Shown here: piece after piece, positions 54,210 to 64,000 of the stretch
How positions within the stretch are numbered: the stretch's first letter is position 1
How the letters are laid out: each line of letters starts with the position of its first letter
Assembly (NCBI GenBank): GCA_043228905.1
Contig: JBHGNT010000022.1
Coordinates: 9,300,001-9,364,000 of the forward strand
DNA length: 64,000 nt
Direction: 5' to 3'
Origin: Azolla caroliniana
Taxonomy: Eukaryota > Polypodiophyta
Translations under genes and position numbers: made by a program
Notes under the pieces: model-generated
What the model was told of the DNA's origin: nothing
Database searches by the model: none
What the model saw: the letters and a program-made list of their open reading frames with translations, nothing else

Positions 54210-54451
54210 TGTGGTGGTCACATGGACCACACCTAGATTAGGCCCCTACCAAGCCCCATGCACCACACATAGACCACACCCAAATTAGGCCTCTACCAAG
54301 CCTCATGCACCACACCCAAACTAGGCCCCCACCAAGCCCCATAATTAGTAGAGCTAATTGGAGCGGGAGAACACCCTCCACGCTAAGAGAGAGTCTATAA
54401 AATGTAACTTGAGACATAATGAAAGGGGGTTATTCTTGAGAGCATTTCACA
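54210..54451 (+). repeat. 5' LTR of element F
   Basis: TGTGGTGGTCACATGG to GAGCATTTCACA, 242 bp. It has internal CACCAAGCCCCATGCACCACAC-like repeats and a TATA box (GTCTATAAAATG) near 54392. Confidence 0.9.
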
Positions 54452-54511
54452 TCTTGGTGGAGAAGACGGGCCAAGCCACCCCAACTCACGACCCCAACAA
54501 CGCCCGCCACG

Positions 54512-55462
54512 ATGCAACACGACAACAATGATGACAACGCAAACTCGATGAATCCGGAATTCCTACAACACAATCAAGGACACCAGCCCACATCGCCAAT
54601 CGACCAACTGGTTCAAGCTCTGTCCAACATCATTTTACAAGTTAACCATACTAACCAAGCCATGTTGTCCTTTCTTTCAGCACGATCCGAGCCACAACAA
54701 AATCTCCCGGACTCTCGAGTTCGCCCAAAACCGTTCTCCGGCCTACCATCGGAAGACGTCCTCTCTTGGCTGGATCATTTCGAAATGGTGGCCAGTTACC
54801 ACCAGTGGCCACACCCTCGGAAGGCAATGGAGATGAAGACACTCCTCAAGAATATCGCGGCAACATGGCTTGTACAACAACCCGAAGAGACACGCAACGA
54901 CTGGGATCTGTTACGGGCAGCCATGATTCGGAATTTTGCTCATCAAGACTCCCGCCAGACAGCCCTACAACAACTTGAGTCAATTACCCAACAACCACGC
55001 GAACCCATCACCCAGTTCGCGGTTCGTTTTGTGCAGATCCTACGCCGGGCTGACGCCAACATGTCGGAGGACATGAAGTTGTTTTTTTTCTGGCCGCGTA
55101 TATGACATGACCTCCGCCGCTATGTACGCGATCAAGGCCCGACGACACTACACGAAGCCATCCTCACTGCCCAACGCATCGAAGCTGCAGACGCGCACGA
55201 CATGCACACACCAGGTAATCTCAGTCATGATCATACAAACACTATACCAGCCGTCACTCCCATGGACATCGACATCCAGAACGCGCAATTACGTGCCAAG
55301 CGTGCATTGCCCGAACGAGACAGCCAGGGACGCCCCAAATGTTTCTACTGCAACAACTATGGCCACATTCGGCTTCACTGCCGAAAGTGGCAGAATCACC
55401 AACAGAAGCAGAACGTCCAATTAGCTGACGTTGCCTCCCTCTCTGAGCTCCCGGAAAACTAA
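54512..55462 (+). pseudogene. Element F gag with zinc knuckle, one stop
   Basis: The ATG at 54512 opens a frame to the TAA at 55460-55462, 316 codons, with a single TGA at 55103 that fits a lost Arg. A capsid-like domain (FSGLPSEDVLSWLDHFEMVA to LQILRRAD-type region) is followed by a zinc knuckle at 55340-55381 (C-FY-C-NNYG-H-IRLH-C). The gag stop overlaps the pol start (TAATG at 55460-55464). A run of eight T at 55082-55089 lies just before the stop. Confidence 0.85.
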
Positions 55463-58400
55463 TGCGCGGGGTGCCGCAGGGAGAGCCGCCCCCGCACGTC
55501 CACGCCTCCACTTCATCAACTTCGCCCGTTTGTACCACAATCGCCTGCCTCTAGCACACGACCCAAGAAGTTCTCCTCGACTCCGGCAGTAGCATCTCTT
55601 CCATCAGCGCAGATTTAGTCACCCAATTACAACTTCCCACGAGCCACGCACCGCCCATTAAAATCCTCTTCGGCGACCAACAACGGGTGTACCACTCACA
55701 TACGCAAGTCAGGTGCATGCTCACCATTAGTTCCGCCTAGATCCACCATCGTTTCTACGTCCTCCCGCGCCAGTCGTTCCCAATCACCTTGGGATGTGAT
55801 TGGTTCCTCCATAGTCGAGCCTGTCTCGATTTCTCCGCACAACAGCTCATCCTCCCAAATCACATTCCGATCGCGCTCTTCACTACTCCGCGGGATATCA
55901 CCCACATCAGCAACACACAGTACCTGATATCACCGGCGGAGCGCATCAACGACATCAGACGGCTCCTCGCCACCTTTCCCTCGTTGTCTACACCACCTGT
56001 AAAACCTCCCTCGGTCCGTTTTCCGATTCACCACACGATTCCTACAGGCAACGCCCGCCCCATCAACGCAGCTCCCCGACGTCGCTCGCCTCTCGACCAC
56101 GAGCGCATCGACAACGCCGTCAAAACTATGCTCCAACAAGGGATTATCACACCTTCCAAGAGCGAGTGGATCTCGGAGCCACACATGGTAAAGAAAGGGG
56201 ATGGTTCTTACCGCTTTTGTGTCGACTTCCGACAACTGAACCATGTCACCACCCATGACCGATACCCTCTCCCTCGTATCGATGACCTCCTCGACCAGCT
56301 TGGTAAATCAAAGTACTTCACCTCCCTCGATCTAGCCTCGGGATATTGGCAGATCCCGATGAATCCTCACGATGCCCACAAAACTGCATTCCGCACTAGG
56401 AAAGGCATTTTTCAGTTCACATGGATGCCCTTTGGCCTACCTGATGCGGGGAGCACATTCCAGCGAATGGCTAATGCCATCTTCGATGATCTCATCACCC
56501 GCTGTGTCGTCATCGTCTATATAGACGATATTCTGGTACATACAAGCACTTGGGCAGAACACCTTCAAGTCCTTCGGGAGGTCCTAACTTGTGTTCAACG
56601 CTATCGATTGCAGCTGCAATGGAAGAAGTGCCGATGGGGTAGTACGTGCCTCCGCTTCCTTGGGTACGTCATCTCCTCCGACGGAATACAAATGGACCCG
56701 GAGAAGACAGAAGCAGTCCAAAAATTCCCACGCCCCACCACAGTCAAGCAGCTTCAACGCTTCCTCGGCCTCCTCACGTTCTCTCTTCGTTTCATCCCAC
56801 GGCTAGCCGACCTGTCAGCCCCACTACGCGCGCTCCTACAAAAAGACGCACCCTTCCTGTGGACCGAAGCCTGCGAATCCAGCTTTCTACAGCTCAAGAG
56901 AACACTCCAAGCCTCTGACCTCCTGGCCCACCCTGATTTCACGAAGCCTTTCCATCTGCAGACGGATGCCTCCAATGTCGGCCTTGGTGCGGTCCTGCTC
57001 CAATCCGACGACAACGACCAACTCCGCCCGATTGCCTACATCAGTCGGTCACTTACCAAAGCCGAACAAAATTACTCGACAACTGAAAAAGAGTTCCTCG
57101 CCATCGTCTGGGCATTCCATCGTTTCCACCCATACCTTCACGGATCAAATACATCAGTCGAAACCGACCATCAGCCATTGCTCTCCCTCATAAAGAAGGC
57201 TCATCCACCCGGCCGCTTACTTCGTTGGGTTTTGGCGCTACAGGATTACACATTCACTCTGTGCTATCGCCATGGTCCACAAAACATCGTCGCCGATGGA
57301 TTATCCCGCATATCCTTTCAGACGAACCAGATCACCTCCAACACAATCGATTTCCCCATATCCTCGTCCCAAATGGCCAACATGCAACAACACGACAAAC
57401 AAATCCAAGATATCTGCCACCGCCTACGAGCTGAACCAACATCATCCCTCACCAAGCAATTCATGATCCAGGATAATGTCCTACTTTTTTGTCAAGTAGG
57501 CAAAGAACCCCGAGTCTACGTGCCTGAGCAACTACGCCAGTCTTACCTTCGTTTCTTCCACGATCACCCGTTGTCCGGCCACTTGGGTTTTCATAAGGTG
57601 CTCGACAAAATTCGTCGCAAATTCTATTGGCCTGGGCTACGCCACGAGGTCGCCTCCTACATCAAAGCATGCAACTTATGTCAAGCCATCAAATCACCTC
57701 AAGTAGCTCAAGGCCTCTTACATCCGATACAAGTTCAAGCTCCATTTGAAATCGTCGGATGGGACATTATGGGCCCCTTTCCCGAGTCACAAGGAGGGAA
57801 CAAATTCATCCTCGTCATCACCGAGTACTTGACGCGTTGGGCTGAGACGGCCGCTATCCCAGATGCAAAGGCTATGACCATCGCCTCCAAACTATTGGAG
57901 AAAATCATCTTCCCCCACGGTTGCCCACTCCAAATCTTGTCCGATCGAGGACCCCAGTTCAACGGTGAGCTCCTACGCCTCGTTTCAACACAACTAGGAA
58001 TCCAACAGTTATTCACGTCACCCTACCATCCACAAACGAATGGGTTGACGGAGCGCCTCAATCAAACCTTAAAACAACAAATCTCAGCCTACATCGATCC
58101 GCTGCACTCAACCTGGGACCGAATCTTGCCCTTCGTTACGCATGCCTACAACACAACGGTGCAAGCCTCTACCCGCATTAGCCCATTTCGGGCCCTTTAC
58201 GGAAGGGACCCGCGCTTACCCCCGGAAGTGGCAGTCCCGCAACCAACCACACGACTCCACGCTGATGCAGTGTCTTGGTGGTCCCACCTACAACAACTCC
58301 AGCCCCTCCTCCGCAAAGCCATCACGAGCAACCTGCACCAGGCACAACTACGCCAAAAACGACAACACGATATAGGCCGTGTCGACCATCAATACCACGT

Positions 58401-58686
58401 CGGTGACAAAGTCCTCGTCTACTTCCCCATCCGTCGTCGCGGTCTCAGCGAATCGCTCATGCACCGATGGATCGGTCCCTTCAAAGTTCAAAAGCAGATA
58501 CGCGACACTACATACCTGCTCCGCCGCGCCTCCAACAACCGCTCTACCTTTGCTCACCAGTCTCGCATGAAGCCCTTCCATCAACTACCACCGCCCCCAC
58601 CCACACTCATGCCTACGCCCACGCCCGTGTCATCCCCCCGTCTGGAACCGTCGTCCACGCCTCGTCGCGCTTCGACGGCACAGTAA
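55462..58686 (+). pseudogene. Element F pol: PR, RT, RNase H, INT (965-codon open core)
   Basis: In the -1 frame relative to gag, starting at the ATG at 55462. Two TAGs (55552, 55738) interrupt the protease part; VLLDSGSS has D at 55579. From 55741 the frame is open to 58686. RT covers about 56090-56700 with YIDD at 56518-56529 and FCVDFRQLN near 56215. RNase H has TDASNVGLG near 56961 and TTEKEFLAI. The integrase HHCC zinc domain (HDHPLSGHLG, CNLCQ) is near 57560-57680, followed by GWDIMGPFPES, SDRGPQFNG and LTERLNQT. The C-terminus is proline-rich without a chromodomain. The phrasing of RT and INT looks unlike the common plant Tat/Athila and chromovirus groups. Confidence 0.92.
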
Positions 58687-58698
58687 CTTTTTTTTTTA

Positions 58699-58709
58699 CA
58701 AGGGGGAAT
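58699..58709 (+). other. Polypurine tract, element F
   Basis: CAAGGGGGAAT directly before the 3' LTR. Confidence 0.8.
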
Positions 58710-58951
58710 TGTGGTGGTCACATGGACCACACCTAGATTAGGCCCCTACCAAGCCCCATGCACCACACATAGACCACAACCAAGCCTCATGCACCACACC
58801 CAAACTAGGCCCCCACCAAGCCCCATAATTAGTAGAGCTAATTGGAGCGGGAGAACACCCTCCACGCTAAGAGAGAGTCTATAAAATGTAACTTGAGACA
58901 TAATGAAAGGGGGCTATTCTTGAGAGCATTTCACATCTTGAGCATTTCACA
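58710..58951 (+). repeat. 3' LTR of element F with extra 16-bp tail
   Basis: LTR proper 58710-58935. The tail TCTTGAGCATTTCACA repeats the LTR end after TCTTG, which equals the bases following the 5' LTR (54452-54456). A deletion of about 16 bp lies in its repeat region relative to the 5' LTR. Confidence 0.85.
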
Positions 58952-59409
58952 ATATGCTCCATTGGTATTAATAAAAGGCCCGGAGGCAGTATACAAATAG
59001 TACATAATATTGTTTCATCTCCACAAATATATTCATCAAAAACAAGACCAAATATAAGCTTTGGCATTTATCAAGATACTACTAATTATAATCCATGAAT
59101 ATAATTCTCAGCCTTGTCACTAACACCTTTATTAGGTAGAAGACCACATCTAAAAACGAAAACAATCTCCAACCTAGTTGTCCACCCTGGCTGGTAGTTT
59201 GAAAACTTCTTGTTCGCCTTTTGTTTCGCAAGTATTGAAGCTACATCTAGCTTTTCTTTTACGATTCTCATTTCAGTACTATTTACAACATGCTAGCATA
59301 TGCATGTGGCCTTTATCCCTTTCTCACGTGCACATTGCATCTTCTTGATTTCGTTTGTTGCACAGAATTTTCACACTGTTGCCGAAAATCTTCACGACAA
59401 CGTGAATAT

Positions 59410-60170
59410 TAGACACTTCACAGTCTAGAGTAGAACAGAATTGCCGAGCGGATGAATCAGACAATTCAAGAAAGGATAGTCTCCATGCTCCAACACTCTG
59501 AACTATCGGATGGCTTCTGGGCAAAGGCCCTACTTACGACAGTACACATAATCAACATGTCGCCAAGTAGGCCTCAAGGACTTTGAATACCTTAGGAATT
59601 ATGGACTGATAGTAAGCCGAATTATGACAAGCTGATGATTTTCGGATGTGAGGCATTCACCCTCACACCGGAAGACAATCACCGAAAACTCGAACCAAAG
59701 TCTAGGAAATGCATTTTCCTTGGTTATGGACCAGATGGCGAAATCGGATACCGATTCTGGAACCTCGAGCACAGACAAATCGCCCGAAGTTCGGACGCAG
59801 TGTTCAATGAGTCGACTATGCACAAGATGGTTGAAAGGCCTATCGAAGTTCGAAGGGTAACTTTTTCCGAAGTGCTGACCCTTCAAGAAGGCTCAACACA
59901 CGACATGAGGTCGGCGTCACGGGTAGCTGAAACCTCTAGCACCGACTCAACACTGCTCGACTCGGCACAACTGAATGTTTCGGCTTTTGACCATCCGACC
60001 TCGATACCCAATGTGATTAGTCTAGTCCTACCGAGAAGTTCCGAGAGACTGTCACAACTCCCGGAGAGATACTCTCCTGGAATCTTCTTTAACGGACGCC
60101 GACGAACCAACGTCATATGAAGAAGCATTGGCATCTGCCGATTTGGCCACATGGCATTTGGCGATGGCGT
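59410..60170 (+). pseudogene. Copia J integrase C-terminus and RT entry (copy 2)
   Basis: The integrase tail with frame breaks runs to 59635. Then 161 codons are open (KSRKCIFLGYGPDGEIG, linker). The RT entry SYEEALASADLATWHLAM ends near 60168, where the solo LTR is inserted. RT resumes at 61300. Confidence 0.8.
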
Positions 60171-61295
60171 TGCCGTGGTGTCGATCTCCTAGAAGCGTAG
60201 CATTGCGTAGACATAAGACAACGTGAAAGTGAGGAAGGAATCACTGGGATTTTGGACGGAAGAGACGAAAGAGTGGAAATAGATAAATAGTGATCAACAA
60301 GATATGACAAGATAGGATATAGAATGATAATTGAAGCAATAAAAGTGATTTATAATTATTTCATGAAAGAGTTACAAAATAGTTGCGAGCGTTGTTGAAT
60401 TCGAACTTTGTCTCACAAGGTAGACCACAATCTTCGCTTCTATCACTCTTCTCTTTCTCGATAGTAGACCACAATATTCTCTTATATCTTTCAATGAGAT
60501 AAGACTCGAACCTCCACCTTTTCATTGCGAGTTGAGCACTGCCGCCGCCAAGCTAGTTCTTCTCTTGTCTTTTGAAGATTGTATATAGCTTTTACCTTCT
60601 CTCCCTCTTTCTCTATTATGATATCTCTTACAACATAATTTTTCTCAATTCCATACAATAATTCTATTCAATATGATTGATTGATTCCTTGATATCCTTG
60701 TGACTACACTCCCTTCTCCTTTTATAGGAAGGGGATGGTTTCGCATGTGGGCCATATGTCACACATGCAAAGAGGGCTCTTGCATGTGTGCTATATGGTG
60801 CACATGTAGTACGTTACATGGTTTAGACTATACAATGCTACTTCAAATAAAACAACACATTTTGTTTTACTCATATAATGAGTATTGGCTAAATGGTAGG
60901 CTTTGAGGTTCATAATGTGGAGGTTGTTGGTTCAAGTCTTCTCTCGCCCATGTAATACAATATATGGTGCACATGTAGTACATTATATGTTTTAGGATTT
61001 AAACCATACAATATTACTTCAAATTAAACCACACATATAGTTTTATACAGACTACAATTATAGGGTAAATGGCAAGGTTTTAGAGTCATAAGGTGGGGGT
61101 TATTAGTTCAAGTCCTCTCTTGTCCATGTAATATAATATATATATTTTTTATTTGCCTCTACATATAATGTATAATATTATCATAGTGTGTTTTTTAATA
61201 TTACCTTTATAAAACATTATCAACATATATTTTATTTTAGTTACATATTTATCTTTTGGTAAACTTTTAATGTGAAGCTTTCGTACTTCACGACA
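60171..61295 (-). repeat. Solo G-type LTR (K2) in copia J RT
   Basis: The plus strand runs from TGCCGTGGTG to CTTCACGACA, 1125 bp. Probable 4-bp TSD GCGT/ACGT (60167-60170, 61296-61299) with one change. A minus-strand TATA box (CCTATAAAAGGAG) lies near 60725. It contains a duplicated tRNA-like unit. It is absent from copy 1, but copy 1 lacks this whole RT interval. Confidence 0.75.
60793..61135 (+). repeat. Tandem duplication of about 170 bp, each unit with a tRNA-like module
   Basis: Both units begin ATGGTGCACATGTAGTAC (60794, 60963). Unit 1 has TTGGCTAAATGG (60885) and GGTTCAAGTCT (60929). Unit 2 has AGGGTAAATGG (61062) and AGTTCAAGTCC (61105). Confidence 0.8.
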
Positions 61296-61299
61296 ACGT

Positions 61300-62735
61300 C
61301 GGACATGAACTCCATTCTACAAAATAAGATTTGGGACATGGTCAAACTACCGAAAAATCAACGTGTTCTTCCATGCAAATGGGTCTATAGAATTATAGAG
61401 ACGTCCGATTCGGCCACCCCAAATTCCAAGGCCATATTAGTTGCGAAAGGGTTTCAATAGGAATATGGTGTTGATTTCGACGAAATTTTTTCACCAGTGG
61501 TGAAAATGACAACCTTCTCTGCTTTATGCTCGGCGTCGTGGCAACCGAGAATTTGGAGCTGATTCAGCTAGATGTCAAAACGACATTCCTCCACGGTGAT
61601 CTAGAGGGGGAAATTTATATGGAGCAGCCGAAAGGCTTCGTGGCACCCGACCAAGAACATCTAGTCTACCGACTCAGGAAGAGTCTTTATGGCCTGAAAT
61701 AGGCACCGCGATAGTGGTGTAAGAAGTTTGACGACTTCATCCAGTCGGTCGGTTTCTCTAAGAGCAATGAGGACCACTGCCTCTTCACCAAAACATCTAG
61801 AGATGGGGTCTCCCATCTTCCTCATCATCTACGTGGACGACATGCTACTCTCCGGTCGGCAAGCCGAAGAGCTCGCCGAACTTGTTCGGCAACTGCAGTT
61901 GAAGTTTTCCATGAAGGACCTCAGTCTGACAAGACACATTCTCAGCATGAAGATTAGTTGGAATCGAAATCAAAGACAATTGTTTCTGTCCCAATTTGTC
62001 TATATTAGATGTGTCCTCGAACGCTTCAACATGCAATCGGCAAAATCTGCTTCGACTCTGCTCCCCATTAGCCTTTGGTTGTCTTAGTGAGACTACCTGA
62101 CATCCGGTTCAGAGGGGGAAACTATGAAGTTGGTACTCTATGCACCGATAGTCGGCTCCCTGATGTATGCGATGGTTGCGACACGGCCTGACATTGCTCA
62201 CGCCGTAGGAGTCGTTAGAAGATTCATGCACAACCTTGGCCGATCGCAGTGGAACACAGTAAAGCATATGTTCAGATATCTGGTGGGCACAAAAGACGTT
62301 GGCATTCTATTTGGCCCGAACGACACCTTAGGCTTAGTCGGCTATACCGACGTGGACTGTGCTGGATGTGTGGACAATCGAAAATCAACAATCGGATACC
62401 GCTTTAATTTCGGCAATGGAGCAATCTCGTGGAAATCGAAACTTCAGGAGTGCACTACCACATCAACGACCGAGCAAGAATACGTAGCTGCGTCCAATGC
62501 GGCGAAAGAGGCCTTATGGCTCGAACGGTTGGCTTGCACGTTTCGACAAGTCGAATTCACCTCGGCTCCAGTTATCTACAGTGACAGTCAGGGTGTTGTC
62601 ACTCTATCGAAAAAGCTGGTTCAACACAACGCCTCGAAACACATCGACGTTCGATATCACTTTGTCGAAACTGCATCCTTTCAGGGAAAATCAGCCTCGA
62701 GAAGATACCTACAACCAATATTGTCGTAGATGGAA
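61300..62735 (+). pseudogene. Copia J RT and RNase H (copy 2)
   Basis: RT: MNSILQNKIWDMVKLPK, a TAG near 61459, LDVKTTFLHGDLEGEIYMEQP near 61570, stops near 61698 and 61713, and YVDDM near 61830 in a shifted frame. A TAG near 62086 follows. RNase H is open for 201 codons (62124-62729): GSLMYAMVATRPD, YTDVDCAG, TTEQEYVAA, YSDSQGV. Several indels and stops make it inactive. Confidence 0.85.
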
Positions 62736-62939
62736 TGACCAAGTGTGTTTCGGCACCAGATGGGATAACTAAGAACCAGTCTGATTAAATCGGATACTCA
62801 GGACGTTTTTTGAACAATCGAGTTCGACAGCTTGAAGCTTGGTCTTAGTTTTTCCCAATCTTGGCCAGTTCGGCCTTTAGTTTTTCGAAGTTTACTGACT
62901 CGAACGAAATTTTGATTTGTTCGCAAACTTACGGGGGAG

Positions 62940-63210
62940 TGTTGAATGAGGGTCTCTAATGGACGTATTCACATTGTCTCCTTTTGGACACACTAGGTTT
63001 AGGCTATTTGTGTAAATAATGAGAAGGGTAGTTGCCCTAAGTTAATCAGTATATAAATTGACTTTCTAACCTAGTTTTGCTGTTGTTGCAAATATAGTTC
63101 ATCTTGTGCCTAACGTCTCTCTTTCTTCCATTCTTGTTGATCTTCATTCTTGATTCTGTCTCTAATTGCCATCAATCTTCTTCATTGCATCTATTAACGA
63201 TCTCCTCACA
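62940..63210 (+). repeat. 3' LTR of copia J copy 2
   Basis: Starts TGTTGAATGAGGG; TATA box near 63049; matches 11737-12007 with few differences. The 3' boundary is tentative. Confidence 0.65.
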
Positions 63211-64000
63211 AAAGAGCGCTGAGATTGTGCCGCACCTAGACGCTCGCGTTCTCAACAAATGGCACGTGCTTGGACAACTCCGTGATATTGCCACCATTTG
63301 GAAATCTTGATCAAGGTAGAATTAAGGAAATTTTATATTTGTAAAACATACGAATCTAATAGGATTGACCCAAGAGTATTTCCTTGAATCCCCTCCGCGT
63401 GGGAGGGTACCATGATGTGGTCATTATTATGAGCTATAAACATATACATAATGGGCAAACATTAATCGATGTCATGATCTCCCTTTAGTACCCTTCTATA
63501 TGTTTCAATATCAAGTAACTATGGTAACTAAAAGGTGTTTTAAAAACAATAGGGGTGACAAATGGATATATTTCCCTTATCTCTATATTCCTTTTTCTTA
63601 TGGCAGCTCCTGGAGGCTCAACCATGGTTTTTCACTTGATGGATAGTTTATACATGAAAAATATTATAAATAAATTAAGGCATTGTGCCCACCCATGTGG
63701 TTTTGGCTCTTTATATCCTATAACGAGGACCCCGAAGTGAACTAGTGTTATTCCTTTACATTAGCTTGTTTTTTCCAACCATTGTTGTGCTGATATCTAG
63801 TAATTTTTCTGGAAGTTTTTACTGGTGATGTTTCTTTAGCCTTGAAATAATGCCAAGAAGTTAAATTGCTTACTTAGTGATGTATCTCTTAGTCTCCTCT
63901 TCCACATTTTCGTAACATCTCGCTTTGTGATTGGTTGCTTTAATGTTTCTAAAAGAGTTTATGCTTTACCTTTTTTTATTCTCCATTGCTTCGATTTCTT
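63211..64000. other. Non-coding flank, homologous to 12008-12800
   Basis: No coding signal seen. Alignment with copy 1 persists to the last base of the window. Confidence 0.7.

Larger units (their letters stand above)
54210..58951 (+). mobile_element. Ty3-type element F, recent insertion present only in copy 2
   Basis: A 4-bp TSD, ATAT, flanks it (54206-54209, 58952-58955), and the empty site is preserved in copy 1 at about 9847. LTRs are 54210-54451 and 58710-58935; apart from a roughly 16-bp length difference they are almost identical. Order: gag, PR, RT, RNase H, INT, polypurine tract. No chromodomain. Third codon positions are C-rich, unlike all neighbours. Confidence 0.93.
53566..59399 (-). 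repeat. G-type LTR K, copy 2, split by element F
   Basis: Parts at 53566-54209 and 58956-59399 match 9208-10297. The tRNA-like module is at 54005-54070. It ends CGAAAATCTTCACGACA at 59399. Confidence 0.65.
59400..63210 (+). mobile_element. Copia J copy 2: integrase tail, RT, RNase H, 3' LTR; solo LTR inside
   Basis: It keeps the RT region lost from copy 1 and is interrupted by the G-type solo LTR (60171-61295). The polypurine tract ACGGGGGAG precedes the LTR at 62940. The 5' half is missing, as in copy 1. Confidence 0.85.
48097..64000. repeat. Second copy of the 3793-12800 block (direct orientation, extends past window)
   Basis: The same order recurs: copia A-prime, chromovirus E scrambled, block I, I-prime, LTR K, copia J, J LTR and flank, with the same internal junctions. 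The offset changes from 44304 at the left end to about 51200 at the right through indels. Copy 2 alone carries element F (54210-58951), a solo G-type LTR (60171-61295), the J RT region and a 260-bp piece of block I. Copy 1 alone carries about 220 bp around the A-prime primer site and LTR end. Confidence 0.92.

Overview
The window reads as a repeat-dense intergenic block of a land-plant nuclear genome. It is almost entirely LTR retrotransposons and their debris, and I found no intact cellular gene. Plant evidence: an Arabidopsis-type telomere repeat run (TTTAGGG units, 13848-13875) and Ty1/copia elements whose primer-binding sites match the initiator-Met type used by plant copia elements (TGGTATCAGAGC at 18028, TGGTATCAAAGC at 24819, TGGTATCAGA at 37711). 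A chromodomain chromovirus and a second Ty3 lineage with an unusual pol fit a non-seed or otherwise large-genome plant, but that placement is inference.

Layout. 1-3140: decayed unit X encoding an unrecognised coiled-coil protein. 3141-5436: minus-strand copia A-prime, truncated. 5437-7440: chromovirus E with scrambled domain order. 7787-10297: three LTR-like blocks (I, I-prime, K). 10298-12007: end of copia J. 12008-15213: non-coding, with the telomere run and a 126-bp duplication. 15214-35480: a nest. Old copia B is split by copia A (17431-22691) and by copia C (24361-35409). C's 3' LTR is split by chromovirus D (29422-35140). The nested joins carry TSDs (TAGTT/CAGTT, TAGAT twice, GTAGG twice). 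35481-37457: a G-type LTR plus unknown internal sequence (G2). 37458-39540: truncated copia H. 39541-41106: deleted copia C-prime. 41107-48096: minus-strand Ty3 element G with a solo LTR in its RNase H. 48097-64000: a second copy of the 3793-12800 block, in the same orientation and still homologous at the window end. This copy additionally carries Ty3 element F (54210-58951) and a solo G-type LTR (60171-61295).

How the parts work. Each intact element follows LTR, primer site, gag, pol, polypurine tract, LTR. Almost every coding region is broken, mainly by TAG or TGA codons that fit C-to-T or G-to-A change, so these are mostly fossils. F and A are the least decayed. The notable signals are: a phased heat-shock-element array in the D promoter; an inverted R-U5 segment in D's 5' LTR; tRNA-like modules inside several LTRs; a hairpin flipped between the two duplicate blocks; and a gag-stop/pol-start overlap (TAATG) in F. 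Element and family letters are mine. Homology and percent estimates are by eye.
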